A stretch of DNA of 13,044 bases, taken from contig DSBE01000093.1 in NCBI GenBank assembly GCA_011053085.1, forward strand, positions 1 through 13,044, given 5' to 3'. Shown in pieces: positions 6,796 through 13,044 of the stretch. The position numbers were made by a program, and so were the translations under genes. A model generated the notes under the pieces. It was not told where the DNA came from. It did not search any database and saw only the letters and a program-made list of their open reading frames with translations. Origin of the DNA: Chloroflexota bacterium. GTDB taxonomy: Bacteria; Chloroflexota; Anaerolineae; Anaerolineales; Anaerolineaceae. How positions within the stretch are numbered: the stretch's first letter is position 1; each line of letters starts with the position of its first letter.

Positions 6796-7890
6796 TTACT
6801 CCATATAGCCGTTGGCGCGCATCCACTCATCATTGTAGATGCGGCTGATGTAACGGTTGCCGGAATCAGGCAGAATCACCACGCACAACTCACCCGGCTG
6901 CAATGCCTGCACGAACTTGGAACGCAGCGCCCCTGCTACCGCCCCGCCAGATGAACCACCTGCAAAGATACCTTCTTCACGTGCCATACGGCGCGCCATC
7001 AAAAAGCAGTCCGCATCTTCCAACCGCACAATCTCATCCGCGATATCCAAATTCATCGTGTCAGGAATGAAATCCTTGCCGATGCCTTCCACCAGGAACC
7101 TGGCTTTCTCATATTCGTCATCGCCAACTTGATGTCCGGCCTGCCAACTCTCCAGAATCAGAGAACCACGCACGTCCACCCCCACCACCTTGACATCCGG
7201 ATTCTGCTCTTTCAAGTAACGGCCTGTGCCGCTGATAGTGCCGCCGGTACCCATGCCGCACACCAGGACCTTGACCTTGCCGGCAGTCTGCCGCCAAATC
7301 TCTGGTCCCGTGCTTGCATAATGCGCCTGCGGATTGGCTGTGTTCTTATACTGGTTGGTCCACAGACTGTTGGGGGTTTCGGCCGCCAACCTTGCCGCTA
7401 CATTGACATTGTTTTCGGGGTCATTCGGCCCTACCGTTGGGGTAACGATCACTTCCGCGCCGATGGCACGCAGAAAGTCGATCTTTTCCTGGCTCATGCG
7501 GTCGGGAATCACCAGCACAGCTTTGTAACCCTTGATCGCTGCCACCGTTGCCAGGCCGATGCCGGTATTGCCAGAAGTGGCTTCAATGATGGTGCCGCCG
7601 GCTTTCAGCCGTCCTTCCGCTTCAGCGGTTTCGATCATATTCAATGCCACCCGGTCTTTGATCGAACCACCCGGGTTCAATGCCTCCACCTTTGCCAGGA
7701 TAGTCCCCTGCACATTGGCGGGCACTACTTTGTTGAGCTTCACCAGGGGTGTGTTGCCGATGGCTTGCAGAATATTTTCATGATAACCAGCGTCCTCGGT
7801 CTCAAAATCATAGGTGTTATCTACCTGTATTGATTCTTCTACATACCAGGATGTGTCCAAATTGATGCGGTCTGTATGGCAAATGGTCAT
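6796..7890 (-). CDS. PLP-dependent cystathionine beta-synthase / cysteine synthase
   Basis: This is a fold-type II PLP enzyme of cysteine or transsulfuration metabolism, 364 residues long. NPGGSIKDR places the Schiff-base Lys at residue 78. TSGNTG (105-110) binds the substrate carboxylate, GTGGTISG (214-221) cups the phosphate, and ILPDS near the C-terminus contacts the pyridine nitrogen. The pattern VEGIGKDFIP, the sequence CVVILPDSGNRY and the ending NDEWM match the catalytic core of cystathionine beta-synthase more closely than CysK. The regulatory CBS-domain pair of eukaryotic CBS is absent, so the protein could join homocysteine or sulfide with serine or O-acetylserine. About 38 acidic residues precede the core. 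ATG 7890 is chosen over GTG 7905 because AAGGAAG lies 5 bases before it. The gene is monocistronic, with its own terminator and a divergent neighbour. Confidence 0.9.
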   Translation of the reverse strand: MTICHTDRINLDTSWYVEESIQVDNTYDFETEDAGYHENILQAIGNTPLVKLNKVVPANVQGTILAKVEALNPGGSIKDRVALNMIETAEAEGRLKAGGTIIEATSGNTGIGLATVAAIKGYKAVLVIPDRMSQEKIDFLRAIGAEVIVTPTVGPNDPENNVNVAARLAAETPNSLWTNQYKNTANPQAHYASTGPEIWRQTAGKVKVLVCGMGTGGTISGTGRYLKEQNPDVKVVGVDVRGSLILESWQAGHQVGDDEYEKARFLVEGIGKDFIPDTMNLDIADEIVRLEDADCFLMARRMAREEGIFAGGSSGGAVAGALRSKFVQALQPGELCVVILPDSGNRYISRIYNDEWMRANGYME

Positions 7891-7895
7891 TACGT

Positions 7896-7902
7896 CTTCC
7901 TT
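7896..7902 (-). promoter_or_regulatory. Ribosome-binding site deciding the start of the PLP enzyme
   Basis: Minus-strand AAGGAAG sits 5 bases before ATG 7890. The GTG at 7905 lies upstream of this site and has only a weak GAGG-like stretch before it. Confidence 0.65.
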
Positions 7903-7971
7903 CACTACCTCTGACTACTTTACACCGGTAACTTACTCACGCTATTTTACCAGCATTTCCAACCTAATAAT

Positions 7972-7989
7972 ATCCTATATTTATAGGAT
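7972..7989. promoter_or_regulatory. 18-bp palindrome in the divergent promoter region (operator candidate)
   Basis: ATCCTATATTTATAGGAT has perfect 8-bp arms around TT. It lies 82 bases upstream of the PLP-enzyme ATG and 63 bases before the -35 of the ROK operon. The placement fits a regulator of the cysteine gene. Its AT-rich, dyad form recalls sites of Rrf2-type regulators, but no regulator is encoded nearby. Confidence 0.4.
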
Positions 7990-8051
7990 TTGTATTAATT
8001 ATTTCTGCTTTACCCGGACCGGCAGCCAATAGCCGCCGACCAAATTCGCGG

Positions 8052-8080
8052 TTGACAACTGGTTTTTGAAAGAGTACAAT
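8052..8080 (+). promoter_or_regulatory. Promoter of the ROK-xylA operon
   Basis: TTGACA (8052-8057), a 17-base spacer and TACAAT (8075-8080) differ from consensus at one base. Transcription should start near 8087, leaving a leader of about 68 bases before ATG 8155. Confidence 0.8.
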
Positions 8081-8097
8081 GAAAAAGATTCACTTTG

Positions 8098-8114
8098 TTT
8101 GTTGCGTCAACAAA
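8098..8114. promoter_or_regulatory. XylR-type operator (TTTGTT-N5-AACAAA)
   Basis: TTTGTTGCGTCAACAAA is a perfect dyad with 7-bp arms around CGT, about 11-27 bases after the predicted transcription start. The half-sites TTTGTT and AACAAA with 5 bases between match the core of the Bacillus xyl operator as I recall it. The next two genes are a ROK repressor and xylose isomerase, so autorepression relieved by xylose is the natural reading. Confidence 0.7.
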
Positions 8115-8154
8115 TATTATTCACAGGGCTAACACACCTTTTCCAGGCAAAAAT

Positions 8155-9372
8155 ATGCAAGCGACCGCTGACCAATTCACTGTACGCCAACACAATTCTG
8201 CTCTGATCGTGCGCGCCCTGCGCCAGCATCAGACTCTTTCACGTGCCGAATTGGCAGCTGAAACCGGCCTTAACCGCTCCACCGTCTCCTCCATCGTCAA
8301 CGATCTCATCCAGCAGCACATGATGGAAGAAACCACTTACCAGAGCGACCGCATCGGACGGCCGGGCCTGCTGCTCACCTTGAATCCCTCCTATGGCTGC
8401 ACTATCGGCATTGAGGTCAATGTCGATTACCTGGCAGCCACCTTGCTCGATTTCACCTACCGTGTGATCTGGCAGGCGCGCACTCCGCTTACGCCAGGTT
8501 TATCACCGGCAGATGTCATCATGAATGGTATCGCCTTTACCCAGGAAGCCATACAGGAAGCCCAATACCGCCGCATCCCCCCACTGGGCATCGGCGTCGT
8601 TCTGCCGGCGTTAATTGATACCCATCGAGGCGCTGTTACCCTGGGACCAAATCTCGGCTGGCAAAATATCAGCGTACTCAAATACTGGCAGGCGCAATTC
8701 GACCTGCCCATCCTGGTAGAAAATGACGCCAACGCGGCTGCCGTGGCAGAACATTACCTGGGCAACGCGCGCAATGTTGAAAACTTTGTCCTCATCACCG
8801 GCGGCGTCGGTATCGGCGGCGGTATCATGGTGGATGGCAAATTAATGCGCGGGCAAAATGGCTATGCGGCGGAAGTCGGGCATATGGTGGTGGATCCCGA
8901 GGGGCAACAGTGCGGATGCGGCAGCCAGGGCTGCCTCGAAACCGTCATCGGCAATACCATCATTGTAGAAGAAACCCGCCAATTATTGCGCACCAACAAA
9001 CAGCCATCCCGCTTCACAGCGGAATCCATTGACACCCTCAATTTTGATGACATCGTACAGGCTGGTTTGGACAATGACCCCGTCTGCCGCCTGCAACTAC
9101 AAAAGATCGCCTATCATCTTGGTCTGGTTGTCAGCCAACTGGGCAGCCTGTTCAACCCCGAAATGATCATCATCGGCGGCTATTCCCATTGTTTGCTGAA
9201 GTTCCTGATCCCCGAAATCAAGATTGTGGCGCAAAAACATAGCATGCAAACCAACAGCCCGCCGCTGAACATCCAACCCTCTCACTTTGGTGTCAACAGC
9301 AGTGTGATCGGTGCCGCCGCTCTGGTGTACGATCACCTGTCGCAACCTGTTTTTTCCAATCATATCAACTAA
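8155..9372 (+). CDS. ROK family transcriptional repressor, XylR-like
   Basis: The 405-residue protein joins an N-terminal winged helix-turn-helix to a ROK sugar-binding domain. The recognition region is about residues 25-50 (LSRAELAAETGLNRSTVSSIV). The ROK core shows ENDANAAAVAEH, GVGIGGG and the zinc site GHMVVDPEG followed by CGCGSQGCLE. ATG 8155 is preferred; the frame extends to a TTG at 8095, but that would put the operator inside the coding region. The only Shine-Dalgarno-like sequence before ATG 8155 is a weak CAGG. xylA starts 15 bases after the stop with a strong ribosome-binding site, so both are co-transcribed. Regulator, operator and xylose isomerase together point to a xylose-responsive repressor. 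A different sugar ligand, or a kinase role for the ROK domain, is less likely given the DNA-binding domain. Confidence 0.9.
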   Translation: MQATADQFTVRQHNSALIVRALRQHQTLSRAELAAETGLNRSTVSSIVNDLIQQHMMEETTYQSDRIGRPGLLLTLNPSYGCTIGIEVNVDYLAATLLDFTYRVIWQARTPLTPGLSPADVIMNGIAFTQEAIQEAQYRRIPPLGIGVVLPALIDTHRGAVTLGPNLGWQNISVLKYWQAQFDLPILVENDANAAAVAEHYLGNARNVENFVLITGGVGIGGGIMVDGKLMRGQNGYAAEVGHMVVDPEGQQCGCGSQGCLETVIGNTIIVEETRQLLRTNKQPSRFTAESIDTLNFDDIVQAGLDNDPVCRLQLQKIAYHLGLVVSQLGSLFNPEMIIIGGYSHCLLKFLIPEIKIVAQKHSMQTNSPPLNIQPSHFGVNSSVIGAAALVYDHLSQPVFSNHIN

Positions 9373-9387
9373 AAAGGAGTAATTTTC

Positions 9388-10548
9388 ATGACATACGATT
9401 TCTCAAAGAAAAAATTCACCTTCGGCTTGTGGACAGTAGGCAACACCGGCGCTGACCCATTTGGCGGTGATGTGCGGGCCAAAAAATCACCCGCTGACCT
9501 GGTGTATCTATTGGGTGAGGTCGGCGCTTATGGCGTCAATTTCCACGACAACGACCTGATCCCCATTGATGCCACCCCTGCCGAAACCGAATCCACTAAA
9601 AGCGCCTTCAAAAAAGCCTTGCAAGACACCGGTCTGGTGGTGCCGATGGCAACCACCAACCTGTTTTTCGATCCGATCTTCAAAGACGGTGCCTTCACTG
9701 CCAATGACCCCAAAGTACGCGCGTATGCCCTGCAGAAGACCATGAATGCCATCGATCTGGGTGTTGAAATGGGCGCAAAACTGTATGTGTTCTGGGGCGG
9801 GCGCGAAGGCACCGAGAGCGACGCCACCAAAGACCCGGTCACAGCCATCAAACGCAATCGTGAAGGACTGAATTTCCTGTGCGAATACGTGCTGGCACAG
9901 GGATACGACCTGAGATTCGCCCTCGAAGCCAAGCCCAATGAACCGCGCGGTAACATGTACAACGCTGTCACCGGTAACATGTTGGCCTTCATCGAAACCC
10001 TGGACCACGCCGACATGGTCGGAGTCAATCCCGAAGTCGCGCATGAACACATGGCAGGCCTGAACTTCACCCATCAGGTGGCACAGGCGCTGGAAGCCGG
10101 CAAGTTGTGGCACATTGACCTCAACGACCAGGCATTCGGCCGCTACGACCAGGACTTCCGCTTTGGAACGGTCAATCTGAAGAGCGCCTTCTTCCTGGTC
10201 AAGCTGCTCGAAGATTACCACTACAGCCATCCCCTGCACTTTGACGCGCACGCCTTCCGCACAGAAGATTACGATGGTGTCAAAGAATTTGCCCGCGGCT
10301 GTATGCGCACCTACATGATCCTGGCTGAGAAAGCCGAACAATTCCGTCAGGATAGTGAAATTCAAGCCCTATTGGCAGAGATCAACGCAGAAGATGAGCA
10401 GATGAGCGCTTTCTTTGGTGCTTATACCAGCGAAAAAGCCGCTGCTTTGCGCGCGCACAACTTTGACCGAAAAGCCATCGCTGCCCACGGCTTGCAGTAT
10501 GAGAAACTGGACCAGCTGACAAACGAACTGCTGCTGGGCGTTCGTTAA
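9388..10548 (+). CDS. xylA: Xylose isomerase, class I (Streptomyces/Actinoplanes type)
   Basis: The enzyme converts D-xylose to D-xylulose, the first step into the pentose phosphate pathway, in the cytosol with two divalent metal ions. The 386-residue TIM barrel has FHDND (52-56) with catalytic His53 and Asp56. Its metal ligands are Glu180, Glu216, His219, Asp244, Asp254, Asp256 and Asp286, within the motifs [30 protein letters not shown] and HFDAH. All lie one position before their equivalents in the Streptomyces enzymes, so it belongs to the short class I group and is intact. AAGGAG (9374-9379) stands 8 bases before ATG 9388. It is the second gene of an operon with the ROK repressor. The xylulokinase needed for the next step is not in this window. 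Confidence 0.97.
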   Translation: MTYDFSKKKFTFGLWTVGNTGADPFGGDVRAKKSPADLVYLLGEVGAYGVNFHDNDLIPIDATPAETESTKSAFKKALQDTGLVVPMATTNLFFDPIFKDGAFTANDPKVRAYALQKTMNAIDLGVEMGAKLYVFWGGREGTESDATKDPVTAIKRNREGLNFLCEYVLAQGYDLRFALEAKPNEPRGNMYNAVTGNMLAFIETLDHADMVGVNPEVAHEHMAGLNFTHQVAQALEAGKLWHIDLNDQAFGRYDQDFRFGTVNLKSAFFLVKLLEDYHYSHPLHFDAHAFRTEDYDGVKEFARGCMRTYMILAEKAEQFRQDSEIQALLAEINAEDEQMSAFFGAYTSEKAAALRAHNFDRKAIAAHGLQYEKLDQLTNELLLGVR

Positions 10549-10583
10549 CTTTGTATCGTTTCACTTTTACCTCCTTTTTCAAC

Positions 10584-10608
10584 GGGGCTGGCAAGTACCA
10601 GCCCCTTT
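10584..10608 (+). terminator. Hairpin after xylA, probable weak terminator
   Basis: GGGGCTGG (10584-10591) pairs with CCAGCCCC (10598-10605) around a 6-base loop, followed by only TTT. The stem is strong and the T-run poor, so it may allow partial read-through into the oxidoreductase gene or protect the xylA 3' end. Confidence 0.6.
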
Positions 10609-10678
10609 CCATTGTGGGATAATTGAGAATTGATAGAAGCAATATCCTGGGAAATTTCTTTTACGAAAGCAGGCAAGC

Positions 10679-10684
10679 AAGGAG
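10679..10684 (+). promoter_or_regulatory. Ribosome-binding site deciding the start of the oxidoreductase
   Basis: AAGGAG ends 7 bases before ATG 10692. The longer frame beginning at 10623 overlaps a region with no such site and adds residues unlike a Rossmann N-terminus. Confidence 0.75.
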
Positions 10685-10691
10685 CACAACA

Positions 10692-11996
10692 ATGATGAAA
10701 ACCAAATACGCACAGGTCGGCACTGGTGGTCGCGGTTTCATGTATGCCCAGGCAGTCGCCGAAACCTATGCCTCACTGGCCGAAATGACGGCAGTGTGTG
10801 ACCGCAATCTTGGGCGCGCCCATCTTTACCAGGACTATTTCAAGGAGCATCAAACCCGGCCTGTGGCTGTCTATGGCGAGGAAGACTTCGACCAAATGAT
10901 CCGCGATACTCGTCCCGACACCGTCATCGTCACCACCATGGACCGCTATCACGAGAAATACATTGTACGTGCCATGCAATTGGGCTGCGATGTGATCACC
11001 GAAAAACCCATGACCATCGAGGCTGAGATGTGTCAGCGTATAGTGGACACCGTCAAAAGCACGGGCAAATCCTTGCGCGTCACATTCAACTACCGCTACT
11101 CCCCTCCCCGCACCCAGATCAAAGACCTGCTCATGTCGGGCATCATCGGCGAGGTCTATTCCGTCGATTTTCACTGGCTGCTGGATACTTCGCATGGAGC
11201 GGATTATTTCCGCCGCTGGCACCGTAACAAAGTCAATTCCGGCGGGTTGATGGTGCACAAAGCCACCCATCACTTTGATCTCATCAACTGGTGGCTGTCA
11301 TCTTTCCCAAAAAGCGTCTTCGCCAGCGGGCAGCGCCGTTATTATGTACCCGAAACTGCTGAAAGATTGGGACTGCACAATCGCAGCGAACGCTGCCACA
11401 CCTGCCCCGAAGCCAGCCGCTGCCCCTTCTACCTGGATCTGACCGTCGGCGAAGGATTGAAGCAACTATATCTTGACCAGGAACAACATGATGGCTATTT
11501 CCGCGACCGCTGTGTCTTTTCGCCTGACATTGATATCGAAGACAACATGAACCTCATCGTGACCTATGACAACCATGTACAGATGTCTTATTCGCTCAAC
11601 GCCTTCATGCCGTGGGAGGGCTACATAGTAAACTTCAACGGATCGCAAGGTAGATTGGAGCACCGCTGTATGGAATCCGTCTACATCAGTGGTGATGACC
11701 GCGTGCCGGGCGAGATGATCGGCGAAGCCACCAGCACCACCCTGTTCCCCCACTTCGGCGCAAAACAGGATATTCCCATCTGGGAAGCATCCGGCGGACA
11801 TGGCGGCGGTGATGATCTGCTGCTAAAGGACATCTTCACACCCGACCCACAGGGAGATCCTTACCAACGGGCTGCCGACTGGCGCGGCGGCGCCTATTCC
11901 ATCCTCACCGGCGTGGCAGCCAACCTGTCAATGGACAACGGCAAAGTGGTGTTGATCGATGACCTCGTACAGGGACTGGAAAATCCCTATTTTTAG
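10692..11996 (+). CDS. Gfo/Idh/MocA family NAD(P)-dependent oxidoreductase
   Basis: This family oxidises or reduces sugars and cyclitols with NAD(P). The 434-residue protein opens with a Rossmann fold bearing GTGGRG (about residues 8-13) and continues to the family's cofactor motif EKP (104-106). The catalytic stretch GGLMVHKATHHFD spans 184-196. An insert contains Cys235-x2-Cys238-x5-Cys244 and a later Cys274, a spacing that could bind metal; similar clusters occur in some long members of the family. At 434 residues it exceeds the usual 330-390, mainly because of this insert. ATG 10692 follows AAGGAG; a second ATG comes directly after. It lies 143 bases after xylA, behind a hairpin, and may be partly co-transcribed with it. 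The substrate is not evident; a sugar or uronic acid from the same pathway is the natural guess. Confidence 0.9.
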   Translation: MMKTKYAQVGTGGRGFMYAQAVAETYASLAEMTAVCDRNLGRAHLYQDYFKEHQTRPVAVYGEEDFDQMIRDTRPDTVIVTTMDRYHEKYIVRAMQLGCDVITEKPMTIEAEMCQRIVDTVKSTGKSLRVTFNYRYSPPRTQIKDLLMSGIIGEVYSVDFHWLLDTSHGADYFRRWHRNKVNSGGLMVHKATHHFDLINWWLSSFPKSVFASGQRRYYVPETAERLGLHNRSERCHTCPEASRCPFYLDLTVGEGLKQLYLDQEQHDGYFRDRCVFSPDIDIEDNMNLIVTYDNHVQMSYSLNAFMPWEGYIVNFNGSQGRLEHRCMESVYISGDDRVPGEMIGEATSTTLFPHFGAKQDIPIWEASGGHGGGDDLLLKDIFTPDPQGDPYQRAADWRGGAYSILTGVAANLSMDNGKVVLIDDLVQGLENPYF

Positions 11997-11999
11997 AAA

Positions 12000-13044
12000 T
12001 CAGGGCAGACAGGCAGCATGCACCTCTGACCAGGGCGAAGGGCGATCCCAATAGTCAATGACCCGCACCCGGTAAAAGTAGGGCTGATCAGTGACTGATC
12101 GATGCAGAAATGCATTGTCAAGAAATCGAACGGTTGAAAGCCGCCGGTATCCGCCATCATAACGGGCAGAACCCTCCACCTCGAAGGTCTTCACGTTGTA
12201 TTCTTCACAAGTTTGCCAGCGCAGCAGGCGGTTGAATCCACCGTCCAGGGCGGGATAACAAGCAGACCACAATCCTGTCAATTTGCCAGGTACCTGGTCA
12301 GGTTTTTTACTCAAAACCACCAGAGCTACACCCGGCAGCAGCAGCGGGAATGACAGGCGGAAGGTTTTTTTGTCACTTTCTTCATAGCCATCTTCTACAC
12401 TACCTGTTTCTGTACCTGTACAGCACAGCTCTTGATGCAGATCCATAAGATGGATGGTTTCCTCTGAGAATCCGGCATGTTCACCGTTTGATTGAATCCC
12501 GCGCAGCCAGTGCGGATAAGGATTGGTATGATACTGGTCGATCTGGTACAAAACCCGCGTGTCTGGCTCAAATGGCAGGTTCTTGACTGTCAAATGCATC
12601 GCAACCCTGCCGGTGGCAGTGATGTCGTCCGCAGACGCATACAGCAAGATTGCCACCTGCTCCTCGCTGCGCATCGTGGCGAGTACACCCACTTGCTCGC
12701 GTCCAGAAGAACGGTGGACAGCCAGGCTGATATCGCCCAACAATGACAACATCGTGAACAGGTTGTAGATGGGCTTTTTCACAAATTCACAAGGCACCTG
12801 CCGTTCCATCAAGTCAAAGCGCCTGTCGTTATCCTGATACCCCGCCTGGCCGGCTGGCAAGTCAACATCGTGAGCAAGGAACGCCAGCAGCGAACGCTGC
12901 TCCCAACTGCCCAAAAAACCATGGTCATTTCCCAACAAACCGAAGGGCAGATACGCATCCGGTTTTTGGCGGATGAAGGCACGGTAGTGCTGATCGATCA
13001 CCTTGGCGGCAAATGCGGCATAGTAAGGCTGACCGCGCCAGGGA
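12000..13044 (-). CDS. Alpha-L-iduronidase-like GH39 glycoside hydrolase (N-terminus cut by window end)
   Basis: The frame is open from the window edge to TGA 12000-12002, giving 347 residues of a longer protein; the in-frame GTG at 12999-13001 is internal. PWRGQPYYAAFAAKVIDQHY and the following LLGNDHGFL match, from memory, the human alpha-L-iduronidase segments PWR..YAAMVVKVIAQH and LLSNDNAFL. The end FYRVRVIDYWDRPSPWSE parallels YRVRALDYWARPGPFSD of the same enzyme's fibronectin-III-like tail. VGVLATMRSEEQVAILLYA corresponds to its beta-sandwich domain. The enzyme is thus GH39, which contains iduronidases and beta-xylosidases. Both catalytic glutamates would lie upstream, outside the window, so activity cannot be judged. 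It converges on the oxidoreductase with 3 bases between stops and no terminator between them. Confidence 0.82.
   Translation of the reverse strand, partial: PWRGQPYYAAFAAKVIDQHYRAFIRQKPDAYLPFGLLGNDHGFLGSWEQRSLLAFLAHDVDLPAGQAGYQDNDRRFDLMERQVPCEFVKKPIYNLFTMLSLLGDISLAVHRSSGREQVGVLATMRSEEQVAILLYASADDITATGRVAMHLTVKNLPFEPDTRVLYQIDQYHTNPYPHWLRGIQSNGEHAGFSEETIHLMDLHQELCCTGTETGSVEDGYEESDKKTFRLSFPLLLPGVALVVLSKKPDQVPGKLTGLWSACYPALDGGFNRLLRWQTCEEYNVKTFEVEGSARYDGGYRRLSTVRFLDNAFLHRSVTDQPYFYRVRVIDYWDRPSPWSEVHAACLP

Noticed and set aside
7129..7833. Plus-strand open frame of 234 codons opposite the PLP enzyme
   Set aside because: Antisense to an intact conserved gene; the low-complexity His/Arg-rich product has no motif.
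7776..7890. Haem-binding N-terminus of the CBS-like protein (a Cys-His pair is present near residues 4-5)
   Set aside because: Adjacent Cys-His does not match the separated Cys and His ligands of animal CBS, and the surrounding residues differ.
9508..10365. Long minus-strand open frame (285 codons) opposite xylA
   Set aside because: It lies entirely antisense to a fully conserved xylose isomerase, has no ribosome-binding site and no recognisable domain. It is a codon-bias shadow.

Overview
This window looks like chromosomal DNA of a bacterium, most likely a member of the Chloroflexota (Anaerolineae-like). That placement is an inference from the overall gene mix and protein character, not from a marker search. 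The DNA is moderately GC-rich, gene-dense and mostly ordinary. There is no CRISPR array, transposase gene, phage gene or toxin system.

Positions 1-2871 are the 3' end of a division cluster: the last codons of a probable ftsQ, then ftsA, then ftsZ, closed by a strong hairpin terminator. Two things stand out here. The ftsA frame loses its usual C-terminal membrane-binding helix, but that helix is encoded intact in the +1 frame immediately afterwards, which suggests a frameshift. A 73-bp inverted-repeat element also lies between ftsZ and its terminator.

Positions 2935-5700 hold a two-gene unit, an AlgI-type MBOAT acyltransferase followed by a membrane-anchored SGNH-like protein. Such pairs O-acylate exported polysaccharides. 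A tRNA-Asn gene follows, with a perfect consensus promoter and a symmetric hairpin that probably ends both the tRNA and the gene converging on it.

Positions 5865-7890 are on the minus strand: a class III-like PPK2 polyphosphate kinase, and upstream of it a cystathionine beta-synthase/cysteine synthase-type PLP enzyme with its own terminator.

Positions 8052-10608 form a pentose operon reading away from the PLP enzyme: a ROK-family (XylR-like) repressor and a class I xylose isomerase. A near-consensus promoter is followed at about +11 by TTTGTT-N5-AACAAA, which matches the Bacillus-type xyl operator half-sites and spacing as I remember them. The repressor therefore probably controls its own operon in response to xylose. 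Downstream are a Gfo/Idh/MocA oxidoreductase with an inserted Cys cluster and, convergent to it, the C-terminal part of an alpha-L-iduronidase-like GH39 glycosidase cut by the window end. The right third thus looks like a locus for breaking down plant or uronic-acid-containing glycans. No xylulokinase is present in the window.
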